From NCBI RefSeq assembly GCF_016808095.1, contig NC_068976.1, positions 20,182,371-20,246,370 of the forward strand: DNA of 64,000 bases, written 5' to 3'. Position 1 is the stretch's first letter. The number at the start of each line of letters is the position of its first letter. The translations under genes and the position numbers were made by a program. Under the pieces are notes generated by a model. The model saw only the letters and a program-made list of their open reading frames with translations. It ran no database searches and had not been told where the DNA came from. This document shows, in pieces, positions 23,876 to 38,800 of the stretch. The stretch is from Vigna angularis. Taxonomy: Eukaryota; Streptophyta; Magnoliopsida; Fabales; Fabaceae.

Positions 23876-26800
23876 ATGGAGGATATGGACGAGATTGACG
23901 CGGTTCCTCAGGTCCACTTTTCATACAAATTTTCCCGGAAACTTTGATTTCCTATTACTGTTTGCTTACGGAAGAAGCAATGTTTTAGGTCAGTTAGTTC
24001 AAAACCTAAATTGCTCGTTCTCTATGGTTAGTGAGATTACTAAAATTTTTAGGTTAGAAATTTTATTTGATTAAAGTGCTTCAGTGAAGTTGAAGGTTGA
24101 ATGGATTGTATTAAAACATTCGGATGATTAACCTTTACACATATAGTGGCTTCAAACAAGTAACACTTCGATATTTGATTCTCCAATGACTTTCAACTGT
24201 TCACATTGTTTTGGCTAGATTTGTTATGTCAATAGAATTCAAAGCGAGGGATCAACGGCAGGGGGCATGGCCTTGTCTGTGCCGGTTTATAGTGCTTCTG
24301 TCTTACCAGTTACTAGAAATGTCAAGTTTAGGAAAAATGAGTTTCAATTTCACGACGTGATTTCTATTAAACTAGAACTTGTGTTTATGTTGCGCTGTAG
24401 CAAGTCTTTTGGGTTTTATAATGCATTGCAAGGTGATACGGAGGTTGTTAGCATAACAAGAGTAGAGTAGATTAATATCTTGAAAAAATAAAGATAAAAC
24501 AGCAGGGGATAAGCTTACATATATACTCAAATTTGTGTTGAATAAATTTACGAAATTTCAATGAGTTTTATGTAGGAAGTTTTACATGTTTCATATTATA
24601 AGAAACAGGTGAAAACATTAAATTTAATGGTTATCTGATAAACAAGTTTTGTAATATTGTAATTTAAATTGAACACTGTCATAGGATGATGTATCTCACC
24701 AATAACTTCAATTAAATTCAGAGTAAATTTTTTGCTACATAGTAAAATTAGATTGATATTTTTAATATTTATTAACCTAGTGGGAAAAGGCTTTAATTTT
24801 TTTATATGTTAAATATTTAATACAAGAGCAATATCTTAACTGTATGGTCATATACAATTTCTTAGGATTATAAATTCAAGACTGCTCAGTTTCAACTGTT
24901 GGTTCCTGTAACCTTTTTACTTAAATGATAGATTTGCTTCACTGCAACCTCAGTCCTTGATTGGAATTTTTTACTTTTTACAGGTTTACATGGCTTGCAT
25001 ACTAAATGGTCATAGGTAAGCTTTTTAATAGCTCACGTATCTGTTGGCAATCTTGCATAAAATTGTTTGGAGCAAAACCACAGTGATAGTTTCCTATCAC
25101 TGAGAATGAAATCGTGTGAAGAGTGATGTTGCAGGAAAGATATTTGAAATTAAGTGGCAAATTGTTTCAGAAACATTGGAAATTAAATATAATGTGTAAT
25201 GTTGCAATTTTGACTGGCAAAAATGGTTACATAATAATGAAAGGTTTGTGCAGCTTAATGTGCTTGCTCCTGCTACATGTATTCCGTCTTATTTTTCCTT
25301 GTCAAATACAGAATAGGAATTTCTTATTATGATTCCACCCTTCGCCAACTTTATGTACTTGAAGTTTGGGATGATGGTGACAAAGGTTTTCCAGTTATTG
25401 ATCTGGGTATGATTTCTTTCTTATCATTGTTGAATTTGAGTTCAATTTTAGGTAGTAATTTGCACAGCTTATTTTTGGTTTCTATTCTCCTTAAAAGGAG
25501 AAGTTGTGTTGTGCCAAACATAATTCTATAAATGAAAGGAGTTTTCTCCCCCTTTTAATAAAAACAGCTTAGAACAAAAACCTTAGTTACGTTAATTATA
25601 GGAGTTCTGTTTTCTCTTTAACCAGTTCAAATTTTAAGCCCGAGAACACCTCCAAAATGTTTTAAACCTTAAAATTTTAAAATTTCTAAGCAACTTTAAA
25701 TTCAATTTTAAGAATTTTTCTTAAACTCTAACTATACTAGCTTTGATAATCTAAGAAAGTTAGGCCAAATGCAATCCTTGGTTTTGATGTTCCTTGTTGG
25801 TGCCAATGTTGAATCAAAGCTGAAACTTGACACTCAGCATAGATATGTTCTCTTTTGTAGAAGTTTCAATATTGTGCTTCATATACCCCTATTGACTCTA
25901 AGATGAATACTTGTTTTACTTGTTATGAATTCTAGTAAATGAATGTCTTTAGATATGAATATCTGGCGCAGTGAAATATCAAGCCAACCCTTTGGTTATT
26001 TACACAAGCACTAAAAGTGAAGAATCCTTCTTGTCTGCTCTGCAACAAAAGGGTAGGATGCCCTTAATGTGATTAAGCTAGAAAGACTAGTATTTGGACC
26101 CTTTACCCATTGAAGTTACGCAGATGGAGTAGCTGAGTATCCTGCAGTAAAGCTTGTTAAAAGTTCAATATTCAGCTACGAGCAAGCATGGCATAGGTAT
26201 TACATCTGCTAAGATCTTAAAGAGAATTTTAAGTTGAATAATTTTGCAGTGTACATGATGATATATTGAATATTTGAATTGTTGATGGAGAGATTGTTTT
26301 GTGTGGACTTTCAGATTCTCTATTTGAATTGTTTTCATTGAATGCTTAAAACTTATCCTATCTATTAACACATCCACACACAAAAGTAGATGTTGATTAA
26401 GAACTTACCTTCGCTTTGAACTTGGGGTATTACGGTCATTTTTTCTCACCACCCAATTTCCATCCTTGCCTCTCTCTTTAATCTTGAAAAGTTTATATTT
26501 TTTTGACTGTTGTGCTTCAGTGAAAGGATTGAGCAAACGTGTTGGTACTTTACTTTACCTTTTAATTGTTCAATTTAGCATGCCCAATTTTTTTTTTTTT
26601 TTGTGGAGAAGGCTATTGTATGACAACTTTTATTTGGTGATTTGTAAACTGCTTTATATAAAATAAAATAAAAGTGTGCTGCAATTTTAGTATTCTATCA
26701 CTTCTTCTACTTCAAGAATCCTGATTTTACAGATTAATTTACCTGCGAGTGGCGGGGATGGATGATGGATTAAATGTGAAGGAGAGGATTTACTATGTGA

Positions 26801-29800
26801 GTTTGAAACCACCCACCATTGTCCTAGTATCTTAGGATTATAAATGCACATCCTTAAATTAGTAATAGAATACTTATTTGTTATAGATTAATTGTTGTGT
26901 ATATTATAACAAGTTTGTTTGGAAAAATCTTTTGTCCTTTCAGTCATTATTGTTGTTGTAATACTCTAATAATTTTATCTGCATTCCCCTCTTTCTCCCC
27001 CCTGTTACATCTGCAGCTGAGTTCCATGATGGACATGGGAAGTGAAGTACAGGTTCGTGCTAGTGGTGGTCTTCTTGCAATACTAGAGAGTGAAAGGATT
27101 GTAGATACTCTTGAACAGAAAGAATCTGGAAATACATCAATTTCAATTGATTCTGTTGCAGAAATTTCATTGTATCCTTGAACTTATTTTGCTCAGTGTT
27201 TATAAGCAAAAACGTTCTTTCTTGTGTTGCTTGAAACTTGAAAGGAGAAAACGTGAGTTCAAAGGTTGTCCTTTATCATGGTCATACAGAAATAACTTTC
27301 TCAAACTTGATGCAGCAGCTCATGAAGCATTACAAATATTCCAAATAGACAAGCACCCAAGCCATATGGGAATTGGTAGAGCAAAAGAAGGGTAATTATT
27401 TACTTAATCTTAAATATTCTACTTAAAAATATGTAAATATCTAAGGCACTGTCTTAATTTCAGGTTTTCAGTATTTGGAATGATGAATAAGGTTTGTTGA
27501 GTTGTTTGAATAGTGTGTGCCAATTTCGTGTCACATAGGATTAATTGTTTGTCCTGTATGCAGTGTGTGACTCCGATGGGTAGACGTCTTTTGAGGTAAC
27601 ACGAATAAAAAATAGTGAGAATGTGAACGTACCTATCTCTTAAGCTTCAGAACTTGTGGCGACATTTTTCTCACATATTTTCCCCATTTCAGAAATTGGT
27701 TCTTAAGGCCTGTTCTTGATCTTGAAGTGCTGAACTACCGTTTAAATTCTGTATCCTTCTATAGTCGAGTATATATGGTCTAATTAGGCTTTACTAACCT
27801 GTATAATTCAAATTTCAGGTGGACAGAAAATTTTACTTTATTTAATTATAGTCCCTTTTGAGGTGGAATAATACATATCTTCAACAAACTAGTCATATAA
27901 TTATGAAAACTGATGTTTTTCTTTGATGGTAAGTAGATATCTTTTTTTCTATGCTCAGAAGAAATTGTTGCTTCATTACGGGAAACCTTGAAATCCGTGA
28001 AGGATATACCCCACTTGCTGAAGGTATAAATTTGTTCCTCCCTCATCCCTGTTTGTAATAAATTTGTTTTTCTTGTTCTTCTGCTCATCTGACTGAATGC
28101 TCATTGTCTATTCTTGAAATTCCCTTTTATAGATTATGTTTGTTCGGGCCAAATAAACAATTAAAAAGAGCATGATGTGTGCTCATTAAAATTTTACATG
28201 ATTTTAACTCTCGATCAAAAATATTGAACATTATTCATTGTTGAAACATGATATTTTTAACTATCACATATTTGAAAATCATTTTTTATCTTGTGAGCAT
28301 ACAATACAATTATTTTTGAAGATACGTCAGTCTGTTTTAGTGCAATTATGAATGTGATGTTTCTTTTCGAAGCAAAAGCCTGTACTATTTGCATACTGAC
28401 GCCTTTTGAAGATTTAATCAATCATTAAAGAAATTTGACTCTCCAAGCTCTACGTGCACAAGCTCTGATTGGGCAGCTCTTCTCAAGGTAAAATTCTTTT
28501 ATTCTTTTCTAGTTTCTAATAGTCATATTTTCTTGTGCTGTAATTGGTTAGAATTCACGTCTGCTTCTACCTATTAAAAGAAATTTATATTGTTCTGTTC
28601 TTTGAATTTAGTTTTACCTGACCCTAGTGGCCTTTAAAAAATTGTTAACTTTTCTTTGTATATTACAAGTTAGCAAAAATCAAAGGCAACAAAAATTCTC
28701 CTCTTCCCTTCTCGATTTGTTGCTATATTCTATTTGTCTTTTCTTGTCACGGATTAAAGGCGAAGAAATCTTGCTGCATGAAAATTGATAAATGACAAGA
28801 TCAAAATACTTTTGTGAGTGAGGGGAGGTAATGTTGTGCCCGTGTTAGTTTTTGTTGTTGAAGAGGTGGGCAAAATGTTGAACTAGTTAAATGATAAGAA
28901 GTCTGGTAAATGGTTGGTCAATGCATAAAATTGGCAATAGCTTTCATCATGTTTGAATAGTAGTAATTCAAATAGACAAGGACGAAACCAAATGGAATGG
29001 AATAAAGTTAACAATATGTTCTTTATAGTTTTATAATGGTCTTGAATAAAAAGAATAGTTCTGTCTCATACATCTCAAAATTGGAGTGGAGGTTAATAGA
29101 AGTATTGAATGGAAATGATGTAAATTGGAATGTATTTCATCATGTTCTGTTTTATTCCATCGCATTTTAGACAATCTAATCAATGGAGCCAGGTATTCCA
29201 TTTCGTTTTGCTCCAATCTATTGTTTTTCATATCTCTTACAATTTGGACTTAAGGCCTAGCACAATCGTATTACGTCAGTTTACAAAGTGAAGATTGCCC
29301 AAGTTTTATAAGTCACGTCTCTTGGTGATGTTAAGCTAAACGTGTCCCCTTTAATGCTGCTTCAATTAAGGCAGCTCAAAGATGTAGTTATGATGGGTCA
29401 AGGATGACTATAACTAACTTGGTTTTTCAACGCTACTAATCCAAACATAGCCTAACTTCTATTTCCACATCTCCAGGATGCTTCATCCTAGATTATTATG
29501 CGTTTTAAAAAAATATATATAGTTAATTGTATATTTAAAATAATTTGGATGGGAACTTTTTTTGTAGTTTTATGGATTGTCCATTATTTTCGTTACGATA
29601 TAACTGTATTTTAAGATGTTGCAGGTCATGTGCATAAAAATATAGCTAAGGAAAAACAAACGAATATCAGGGTTTTTCTTTCCATATTGGGCTCTGTTTA
29701 TTTAAGAAATCCATTTACACGAGTTGTGGAAAATGGAAAGGATACAATTTAATATACTTTCCTTTACAATCGAAGTTCAGTTTTGGGACTTCAGAACTGA

Positions 29801-32800
29801 TTTTATGTTCATATAATTTTTAGAGTATTTGTGCGCTGTTGCATGTAAACAAGATTTTTGAAGTTGGAATTTCCGAAGACCTTCGTGAAGAGTTGAAGTA
29901 TTTAAACTTGGACATTGTCGAGAAGGTATTGCATATATGCTCTATTCGAGTGCACTCGTATACACTATAGCTTAAATGGTTTTACTTTTGATAAGTAACA
30001 TTACTGCAGGCTAGCTCATGCATAACGTCAGAACTTGGTTATGTTTATGAACTGGTAAGTTTTATTTGTTTCTCTCCTATTAATTATGAGAAAGACTAGA
30101 AAGAGAAATGGCTTATAATGTGCTTTGATGTTTTAAAGCATCTGATTTTCGGAACTGGTAGAGTGAGGGGAACCATCTCAAGATCAATTCAATCGTGAGA
30201 TTTATTTAATTGGTTTGAATAACAGCGATAACAGTTTTCCCTTTGTTTTGGATTATGGGTGGTGCAGGTAATTGGCGTTATTGATTTAAATAGAACTAAA
30301 GAGAAAGGTTATGCGACGGTTGTGAAGGAAGGTTTCTGTGACGAGGTTAAACCCAATGTTCTTGTTCCTTTTCTTCGGCTGTGTGAATGTAATGAATTTT
30401 GACAGTATGTATGTGCCAATAAACTGTCTTCGGTACTTTGTAGTTAGATGAGCTGAGGCAAATATATGAGGAACTGCCGGAATTTCTGGAAGAGGTCGCT
30501 TTTTGTGTAAATTTTTAATTGATCAGAAAAATTACACACACACACATATATAATTTTTTTTTTCTTCTCGTCATGATACATATTTTTTGCAGGTTTCATC
30601 CTTGGAATTGGCTCAACATCCCGGTCTATGCAAGGACAAGGGTGTTCCTTGCATTGTTTATATACAGCAAATAGGTAGTTCTGACTCTGATTTACACTTG
30701 TATCCATAAAATGTGGTAATGGTGTTGGGATAAACTTAAATTTTAGGGTTTTATTAATAATTTTGTTTAAATCTTATTTTATTAGTTGAGTTTAGTAATA
30801 TTTAGTTTGATTTTGATAGAGATAAAATAGGGATAGGTAATTATGATTTTCTATTTATTTAGGTACAATATTATTTTATGATAAATTAAGTAGATTTTAT
30901 TTTTAAGATAGTTGATATTTTATTTTCAGTTTTTATTTTTATTCTCATAATATTGTAAGTGTCACATCTATTTAAAGTTCTTCGGTTATCAAGGAATAAT
31001 AGACTCAATTTTAGCAAAATATCTGAGTGTGTGTAACGTACATTTAATTAAAGGCTGTAAACATTGTTCGTTCCTGTAAATATGATTATGTTTCGTTTCA
31101 ATCCTTCCATTTTTATTTTTTATTTTATTTATCATGGTGACTGGGTTTGTCATGGATTCAAATATGAAACAATTTCTTTACATATGTAAAGATTAAGTTA
31201 TGCACAATAACCTTTTCTTAAGCAAGATGAAAAGAAAAATAGAAGAGAAAGCAATGGGAGACACGGAACGTAGAAGTAGCAAAATCAGAGAATGAATGAC
31301 AGAAAGAATTAGGAACAAACAAACATGCAGCGCCTAAGGTGAAGGTCCTGTGGCCAGCAAACCGATCTGTTAATGAAAAATGCTCTTTTTAAACTGATCT
31401 GCCTTGGACTACCATGTGGATGTTTTCTTGATGCTTGCTATCAAGGGAGAAATAAATAAAAAAATTCACTAAATCAAGATGTATGTTTACAAATAAGAAC
31501 GGGCTAAATATAATAGTAATGTACTGACAAATTGAATAGAAAAGGTATATAATATCTATAAATCTAATTATATTCAATTCTAATATCCTCTCAGGTTGGA
31601 GAATAGATGTTTATGATTCTAAGCTTGTTGATGAACTGATTGAAGATAGTAGTAGGACAGACCTTTGTGAATATATATAAGCTATTTGATGCTTGGTTTT
31701 GACATGAATGAGAGTGAATAGTTGCTTTTAAACAAGCTCACTCTTAAAAAATGAACTTTAAATCTAATTCAAGGAAATACCCTTGTTGGATTTGGCAATT
31801 TCCAATCTTAAAGAATTATTTGAGAGAACTAAGGATCTTTAGTTTGAACAGGGAACTTGTTACCAACTGAATATTGTTAACACAAGAAGAATTAGGTCCC
31901 ACTTGTCATCCACATAAACCAATAAAATGACCATTGCAGAACCAAAACTATAAGTGAATAAAGAGTAGTCATTTTTGGACTGTAAAACCATGTCACAGTA
32001 ATGTTGAGGAGAACTTATAGAACCATTGTCTAGAGGCTTGCATAAGTCTCTATATAGACTTATTTAACTTGCAAACTAATCCTTTTGTTGTTGTTTTGTA
32101 ACCTTAGGGAATATCTATGAGTACTTCCTCAAATAACTCACCCTTTAAGAAGGCATTGTTAGCATCTAGCTACTGTAGGCTCCATTTTTGCAGCACCAAG
32201 AGTGTATGAGAAATCAATTCCAGTTTGCTCTGTGTTAGCTTTGACTTTCAATTGAGATTTGTATTTATCGATTGAACCATAATTTGAAAAGCCATTTGCA
32301 TCCTATGCAATATTGCCCTTCAAGTAAAGGGACTAAAGACCAAATGTCATTATCTTCAAAAGCTTTAATTCCTTCAGCCATATTATTGCTCCATTCTTGG
32401 TAGGGTACTACTTGATGATAGAACTGAAGTTCATAAGTAGAGGAAAAGGTTTTGTAATTTGGACTCAGTTTGTCTAAAGAATAAAAGTTTTGAATGGGAT
32501 GAGTGTGTAAGGTGCTAGAACACACATAGTTAGGCAAATAAAAGGGTTTCTTAAACACTCTTGATGATCTCTGAACAAATGCTTCAAGTCCAGCAGGACT
32601 AGACATTGATATTTCGTATGTACTACGGGCTCATTATAATATATAGATATTGATGCATCATCAATGTCTAATTATATTTGATTCTAATACTTGCATCAAC
32701 CATTTGTCACCACGAGGCATCCTCAACTCCTAGTAATTTGCTGGATTTCTGCCACAACGTGCCAGGGTGGCACTGTCCTGCCATTTTGGCTGTTTGACAA

Positions 32801-35800
32801 CATTAGTTCAAATTTTTTTCATTGCATAATTTTTTCGGCTACTAAACAACACTGGATATCTTATTATTGAGCAATCCATATCTTGTTTTTTGTCTACTGT
32901 AGGTTATTTAATGTGTATCTTTGAAGAAAAACCTGAAGAAACCTCTCTGGAGACACTTGTAGATTGGGAATACGCAGTATGTTGGTGATTACACTCAGTC
33001 AAATGATTTACATAATTATCATCTTATATTTCATGGTAGTCATTTCAAGTACAGTTTTGTGACACAGATGGAGAGACAAAAAGATACTTTTATCGTACGC
33101 CAAAGACACGAGAATTGGATAGTCTGCTTGGTGATATCCATCATAAAATTCTAGGTATTTTAAGCATATATTTGATAGTTCCCTGATTTTTATTTATTTG
33201 TTTTTGAAGTAATTTGCCGAGCCTTTGCCCAGACTGCTAACATGCTCTAATCTTGAAATGAAAAAACTCTCGATGTGAGAAATTAAATTTTAATAAAATT
33301 ATGGAATTCCTTGACACAGCTTATGTGTTAAGACTCTTACCGTAAGATCTGAGACGTAATAGATAATATTGAGTTTACCTTCAAAGTTAAACGCTTGGTC
33401 TCTGGTGCAATCTTACATATTTGAGTTCTTTTATTCAAGATATGGAGAGGGCAATCACCAGAGATTTGTTTTCGCGTATATTGCTGTTCCAAACCCTTTT
33501 GATAAAGGTGGCAACTTTTGCAGCTGAACTGGATTGGTAAGATAAATTGTCATTATAATAACTGGTGCTTGCTCGGACATTTTTTTTATCGTTAATAATT
33601 TTGTTTCAGCTTTCTGTCAATGGCATTGGTTGCACGGCAGAACAACTACGTCAGGCCTTCATTGACTGAAGAAAATTTGCTTGATATAAAAAATGGAAGG
33701 TTCAGATCATCTGGTTATAAGAACCTAATGGAAAATCATTTATATGGTTAATGATAAAATCTGGCTTTGTTTGTAGGCATGTTTTGCAGGAAATGACGGT
33801 AGACACATTTATTCCTAATGACACTAAGATTCTTCATGATGGTAAATAGCTGTAGACATACATAACTAATATTAGCTAACTTATATTATTGAAGTACATT
33901 TTGATCAAATTATTTTGTTATTAATCCCTCTTCCATTGCTCTTTACGTTAGGAAGAATAAATATCATCACTGGTCCTAATTTTTCTGGAAAAAGTATCTA
34001 TATAAAGCAGGTCAGCTATTAGTTCTTTATCTTTCTGGGACATGTATTCCGCAGCATATTGATTTTACTGTTCTAAAATAGCAACTATGTCGAAAAGGTC
34101 ATTCTATAACCTTAACTTCTAGTCTCCAAATGAAAGAATTTTCGTAACTTCTAGTCTCTGTATGAAAAAAAGTGTTGCGGGAGTTATTTTAGTAGTACGT
34201 GTATATCGAGTTATCAACTTCTGGTTGTTAATATTCATCTCGTCTGAAAATCTAAACACTACAATTGTTGATATTCATCTGATCTTTTTTGATTTGGGTT
34301 TTGCATATTTTAATTTTCGTGGCATTCACTCAATTTTTTTTTGTAATTCAATTGAAGAAATAATTTAGTTAAAATGTATTTTCGGGATAACAATTACTTA
34401 ATAGCATTATTATTATTTAATAACATTATTATATAATTTGATGAATACAATGACATATACATGACAACACAATTTAATAAAATTAATTTGCGCCATATTA
34501 TATTATTACTAAAAAAATAACATTTTTTAATATCTTATTTTTTGTAGGATTATCTCAAAGTAAAATGAGTGACCATAAATAAAAACAAAATCTTAACAGT
34601 TTTATTGTTTCATGTGATGAGCTTGTGCTTATCCACCGTTCCGGATTCAAGGATTTTAATTGAGGGACTGTGTTGAAGACCAAACAAATATTGGCTTCGA
34701 ATTTACTGCTCTTCAAGTAGTTGATTACTTAACATACGGTCTAACGTCTGCCTATACTACATGATGTTACTGAACTTGCTCGTAGTTGCTCTGCTATTTA
34801 TAAACTCATGAGAAGTATTTTGCAGATTGCTATAATTGTTTTTCTCTCCCACATTGGTAGTTTTGTGCCCGCCGATGCAGCAACTGTGGGTCTAACAGAT
34901 AGGTATAATTTTCTCACGAATCACGTCCCTTATGAAACAAGAGTTACATTGTTGAATGCTTATCGTTTTTATTTACTATTTTTTTGGGGGAGGTGTTTTA
35001 GAATATTTTGTGCAACGGGAAGCAGGCTTATGACAGCTGAACAATCGACATTTATGATTGATCTACATCAAGTAGGGATGATGCTCAGGTATTCCAAGAA
35101 AAGGGCTAATAAGGTCATCTCCATCACATTTAATATAGAACGGTTAACCCCCTTGTATTTGGATGGACTATGGTGCAGGATGCTACTATCTTCCATCACT
35201 CGTTTGTCTTAGTTAATCATTTGGTTTCTATAGAAGAGTTAACTTTTCATTTTAACCCCCACCTAAAATATTTTAACATCTATACTAACAAATTTTTTAT
35301 ATTTTAGTTCTTATATCTCTATCATGTGGTGGTTTACACACTGCCAAAAACCTAACCAACAGGGACTAAAATATTGAAAAACTGAGGGACTAAAACGTAG
35401 AATTTTTGGGTACTATGATCGAACATTTTATATCAACAATTAAATAAGCGGAGGGTTGCAAGATAATTTGCATTTTAATAAAAGGGAAATGTTTGTGTAT
35501 ATGTATATTTTTTTTAATGCCTAGAAAATCTACAGGCATGCTACTTCGCAATCTTTGTGTTTGGTGGATGAATTTGGTAAAGGTACTCTGAAAGAAGGTC
35601 CGTTTCTCCAATGTTTAGTGTCTACAAATCATAAATTTATGGAATGTGTGTGCGTGTTGCTGAGGCTACTTTTTGGCTTAAATTTTTAATCTTCCTTTCA
35701 GATGGCATTGGTCTACTTGCTGGAACCATAAATCACTTTGTCACGTGTCATGAACCTCCAAAGGTTTAACTTCTTTTCTTGAAATTATATAATGTGTGTA

Positions 35801-38800
35801 TTAATTCAACTTTTCAGGAATTATAATATCATTTTCTGAGCAGCATGCTGCACAGCATTTTCTTGTGATGAACATCTTTATCTATAATCTTTTAAATGTT
35901 TCTTTACAAGTCTGTTTCTGTTATTTGGCTCAATTATATATTTTTACCTTATCTGTAGTTTTTTTTATAATTATATTACGTAAGTTTTTTTTTTGAGTAC
36001 ATTTAATTATATTTTTTTATTTTTTGCATATTTTGCCCATCATTATATACTTACATGCTGATTTGTCACAAAAAAAAATGTTAAAAAATGAAAAAAGAGT
36101 CATTGCTTTGTTGCATTTTTTTCCGCAAAAAGTAGCAATCCTTATGAACCTATTCTACCATCTTACAATCTTTTATAATAAATTTTAATTGACTAATTTA
36201 ATTTAATATTTTTATTAAAAATGGTTGCCAAAAAGCGGAAGTCAAACTTTTTTGTTTTGGCAAAATGAAGTCGTTTTTGTGAAGATAAACTTAAATGAAC
36301 TAAACTTTAGTAATTAATGAATTAGTAATTGAAGTCTTATAAGGTAGTTAATGTATTTGTCATTGTAGACTTATGGATAGTTAATGGGTTAGTCGTTTAT
36401 AATAGTTGTTTATAGCCATTTTTGTCTGTTTTGGGTACACCAGTCATTTGTATTGTTTATTGTATGAAAACAACAACAACAACAAGTGAATAAAGTTTTT
36501 TTACAAAGGAAGTTTGTTGTCTACAAAGTGGTATCAAGAGTCTGTTAGCTTGAGTGTCTGAGTGAGAAAAAAGACAACAAGAGAGAGCTTGAGGCTTTGA
36601 ACGTTTTGAAAAAAAAAGAGTGAGATGACCAGTCTTACAAATAATATGCCCATGTCCAAGTTGACAAAGGTAGTCAACTATGACAAATGGAGTCTTAAAA
36701 TAAAGAGTCTTAGCTCCCAAGAAAATTGAGAGGTGGTCGAAGATGGTTTCCAACACCACGAATTGGTCAAATGTCCAGTTGAAAGTGTTCAAAGAAGTGT
36801 GTGTGAAGGACATGGAAATTTTGTACATATTGTACCAAGTTGTGGACGAGTCCAGCTTTGAAAAGATTGCAAGTGTAAGATCTTCAAAAGAAGTATGGGA
36901 TATATTGGAGAAGACATATAAAGGGAATGACCGAGTCAAGCAGGTCCGACTTCAAACACTCAAGGAGAGTTAGAGAGCATGAAGATTGAAGATGAAAGAG
37001 GCTGAAGGAGTAGTCGTGTAGATAACTCGGGTTGAAACCTGGCTAATCAACTTAGTAGAAAAGATTTTGAGTCCATTGACCAATGACTTGGAGAACGCGG
37101 CGTTCACGATTGAAGAGTCAAAGGATTTATCATTATTCACGGTTGAAGAGCTTGCTAGATCTCTTGAAGCACATGAGCAATGAAAGAAGATGTGGGATCC
37201 ACTTAATTAACTACTACAAATGAAGGGAGAGACTCAAAATAATAAAAGATTTAAAGAATAATTCTGATGTATTATTTCAAAGAGTAGAGTACCATATATA
37301 TACATTTAAGGATCCTATAATCCTTCATCTATTAAAGGAATGACAGGTGTACAAATCTGCACAAATTATAATAATATCTAAATTATAACTAACACAATAT
37401 TTGATTGCCTAATATCCTTTAATAGAATATTTGGCATATCTTAACACCCCCACTCAAGTTGGTGCATGGATATCACACATTCCCAACTTGAATAGAGACT
37501 CATTAAACAATCTTCTTGATACTCCTTTGGTGAGAACATCAGCCAACTGCAATTCTGATCTTACAAAAGGAAATGAAATTATTCCAGCTTCAAGCTTCTC
37601 TTTGATGAAATGTCTATCAATCTCCACATGCTTTGTTCTATCATGTTGCACAGGATTGTGAGCAATTGCTATAGCCGAAGTATTGTCACAGTACAAACTC
37701 ATAGCTTCATTTTGTGTAAAGCCCAAATCTGATAACACATTTTTAATCCACAAAAGTTCACATACACCTAGTGCCTTGCCTCTGAATTCTGCTTCAGCAC
37801 TAGATCTTGCTACTACAGGTTGTTTTTTACTCCTCCAAGTTACAAGATTCCCTCCTACAAAGGTAAAGTATCCAGAGGTAGATCTTCTATCATCTTTTGA
37901 ACCTGCCCAATCTGCATCAGTGTACCCTTCTACCTTTAAGTTTTCATGATTTGAGAACAAAATTCCTTTTCCAGGAGCGGACTTCAAATATCTCAAAATC
38001 CTTTCAACAGCATCCATATGAAGCTTTCGTGGGTCATGCATAAATTGACTAACAACATTCACTGCATAGGTGATATCTGGACGTGTATGGCACAAATAAA
38101 TTAATTTTCCTACCAGCCTTTGGTATCTTCCTCTGTCTATGCTTGCTGAATCTGAGCATTGAAAGAGTTTATGATTTTGTTCAATTGGTGTATCAGCTGG
38201 TTTACTCCCAAGCAGCCTAGTTTCCGACAGTAAATCAATAGTATATTTTCTTTGGCATAGAAAAATACCATGTTTTGATCTGGCTACTTCAATACCCAAA
38301 AAATATTTGAGGTTTCCACGCTGTTTCATCTCAAACTTAGATGCAAGGTATTGTTGTAAACTAGAAATCTCATCTTGGTCATTTCCTGTAACAATCATGT
38401 CATCTACATATATAATCAAAGCTGTAATTTTTCCTTTTCCTCTCTTAAAAAATAAGGTGTGATCAGAGTTACTTGCTCTATAGCCAAAAGCCTTCATAGA
38501 CTTGGTAAACCTTCCAAACCATGCTCTTGGGGATTGTTTTAATCCATATAGAGCCTTCTTTAATTTGCAAACCTTCATTCCAATTGAATCAGTCATGCCT
38601 GGTGGAGAATCCATATAAATTTCTTCTGAAATTTCTCTGTGTAGGAAAGCATTTTTCACATCAAATTGTAGAAGAGGCCAATCTTGGTTTGCAGCTAGCG
38701 ACAAAAGTATTCTCACAGTATTGAGTTTGGCTACGGGTGCGAACGTCTCTTGGTAATCTACACCATAAGATTGAGTGTAACCTTTAGCCACAAGTCGTGC

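Noticed and set aside
27821..27936. Alternative MSH5 exon starting at the earlier tttcag (27816-27821)
   Set aside because: It gives stops at once. The acceptor before 27937 keeps frame and yields the conserved ISFFLCSEE.
36457..36939. 160-aa minus-strand open frame
   Set aside because: It overlaps the 5' LTR and gag of the outer element in antisense, and the plus-strand frame carries the recognisable gag motifs.
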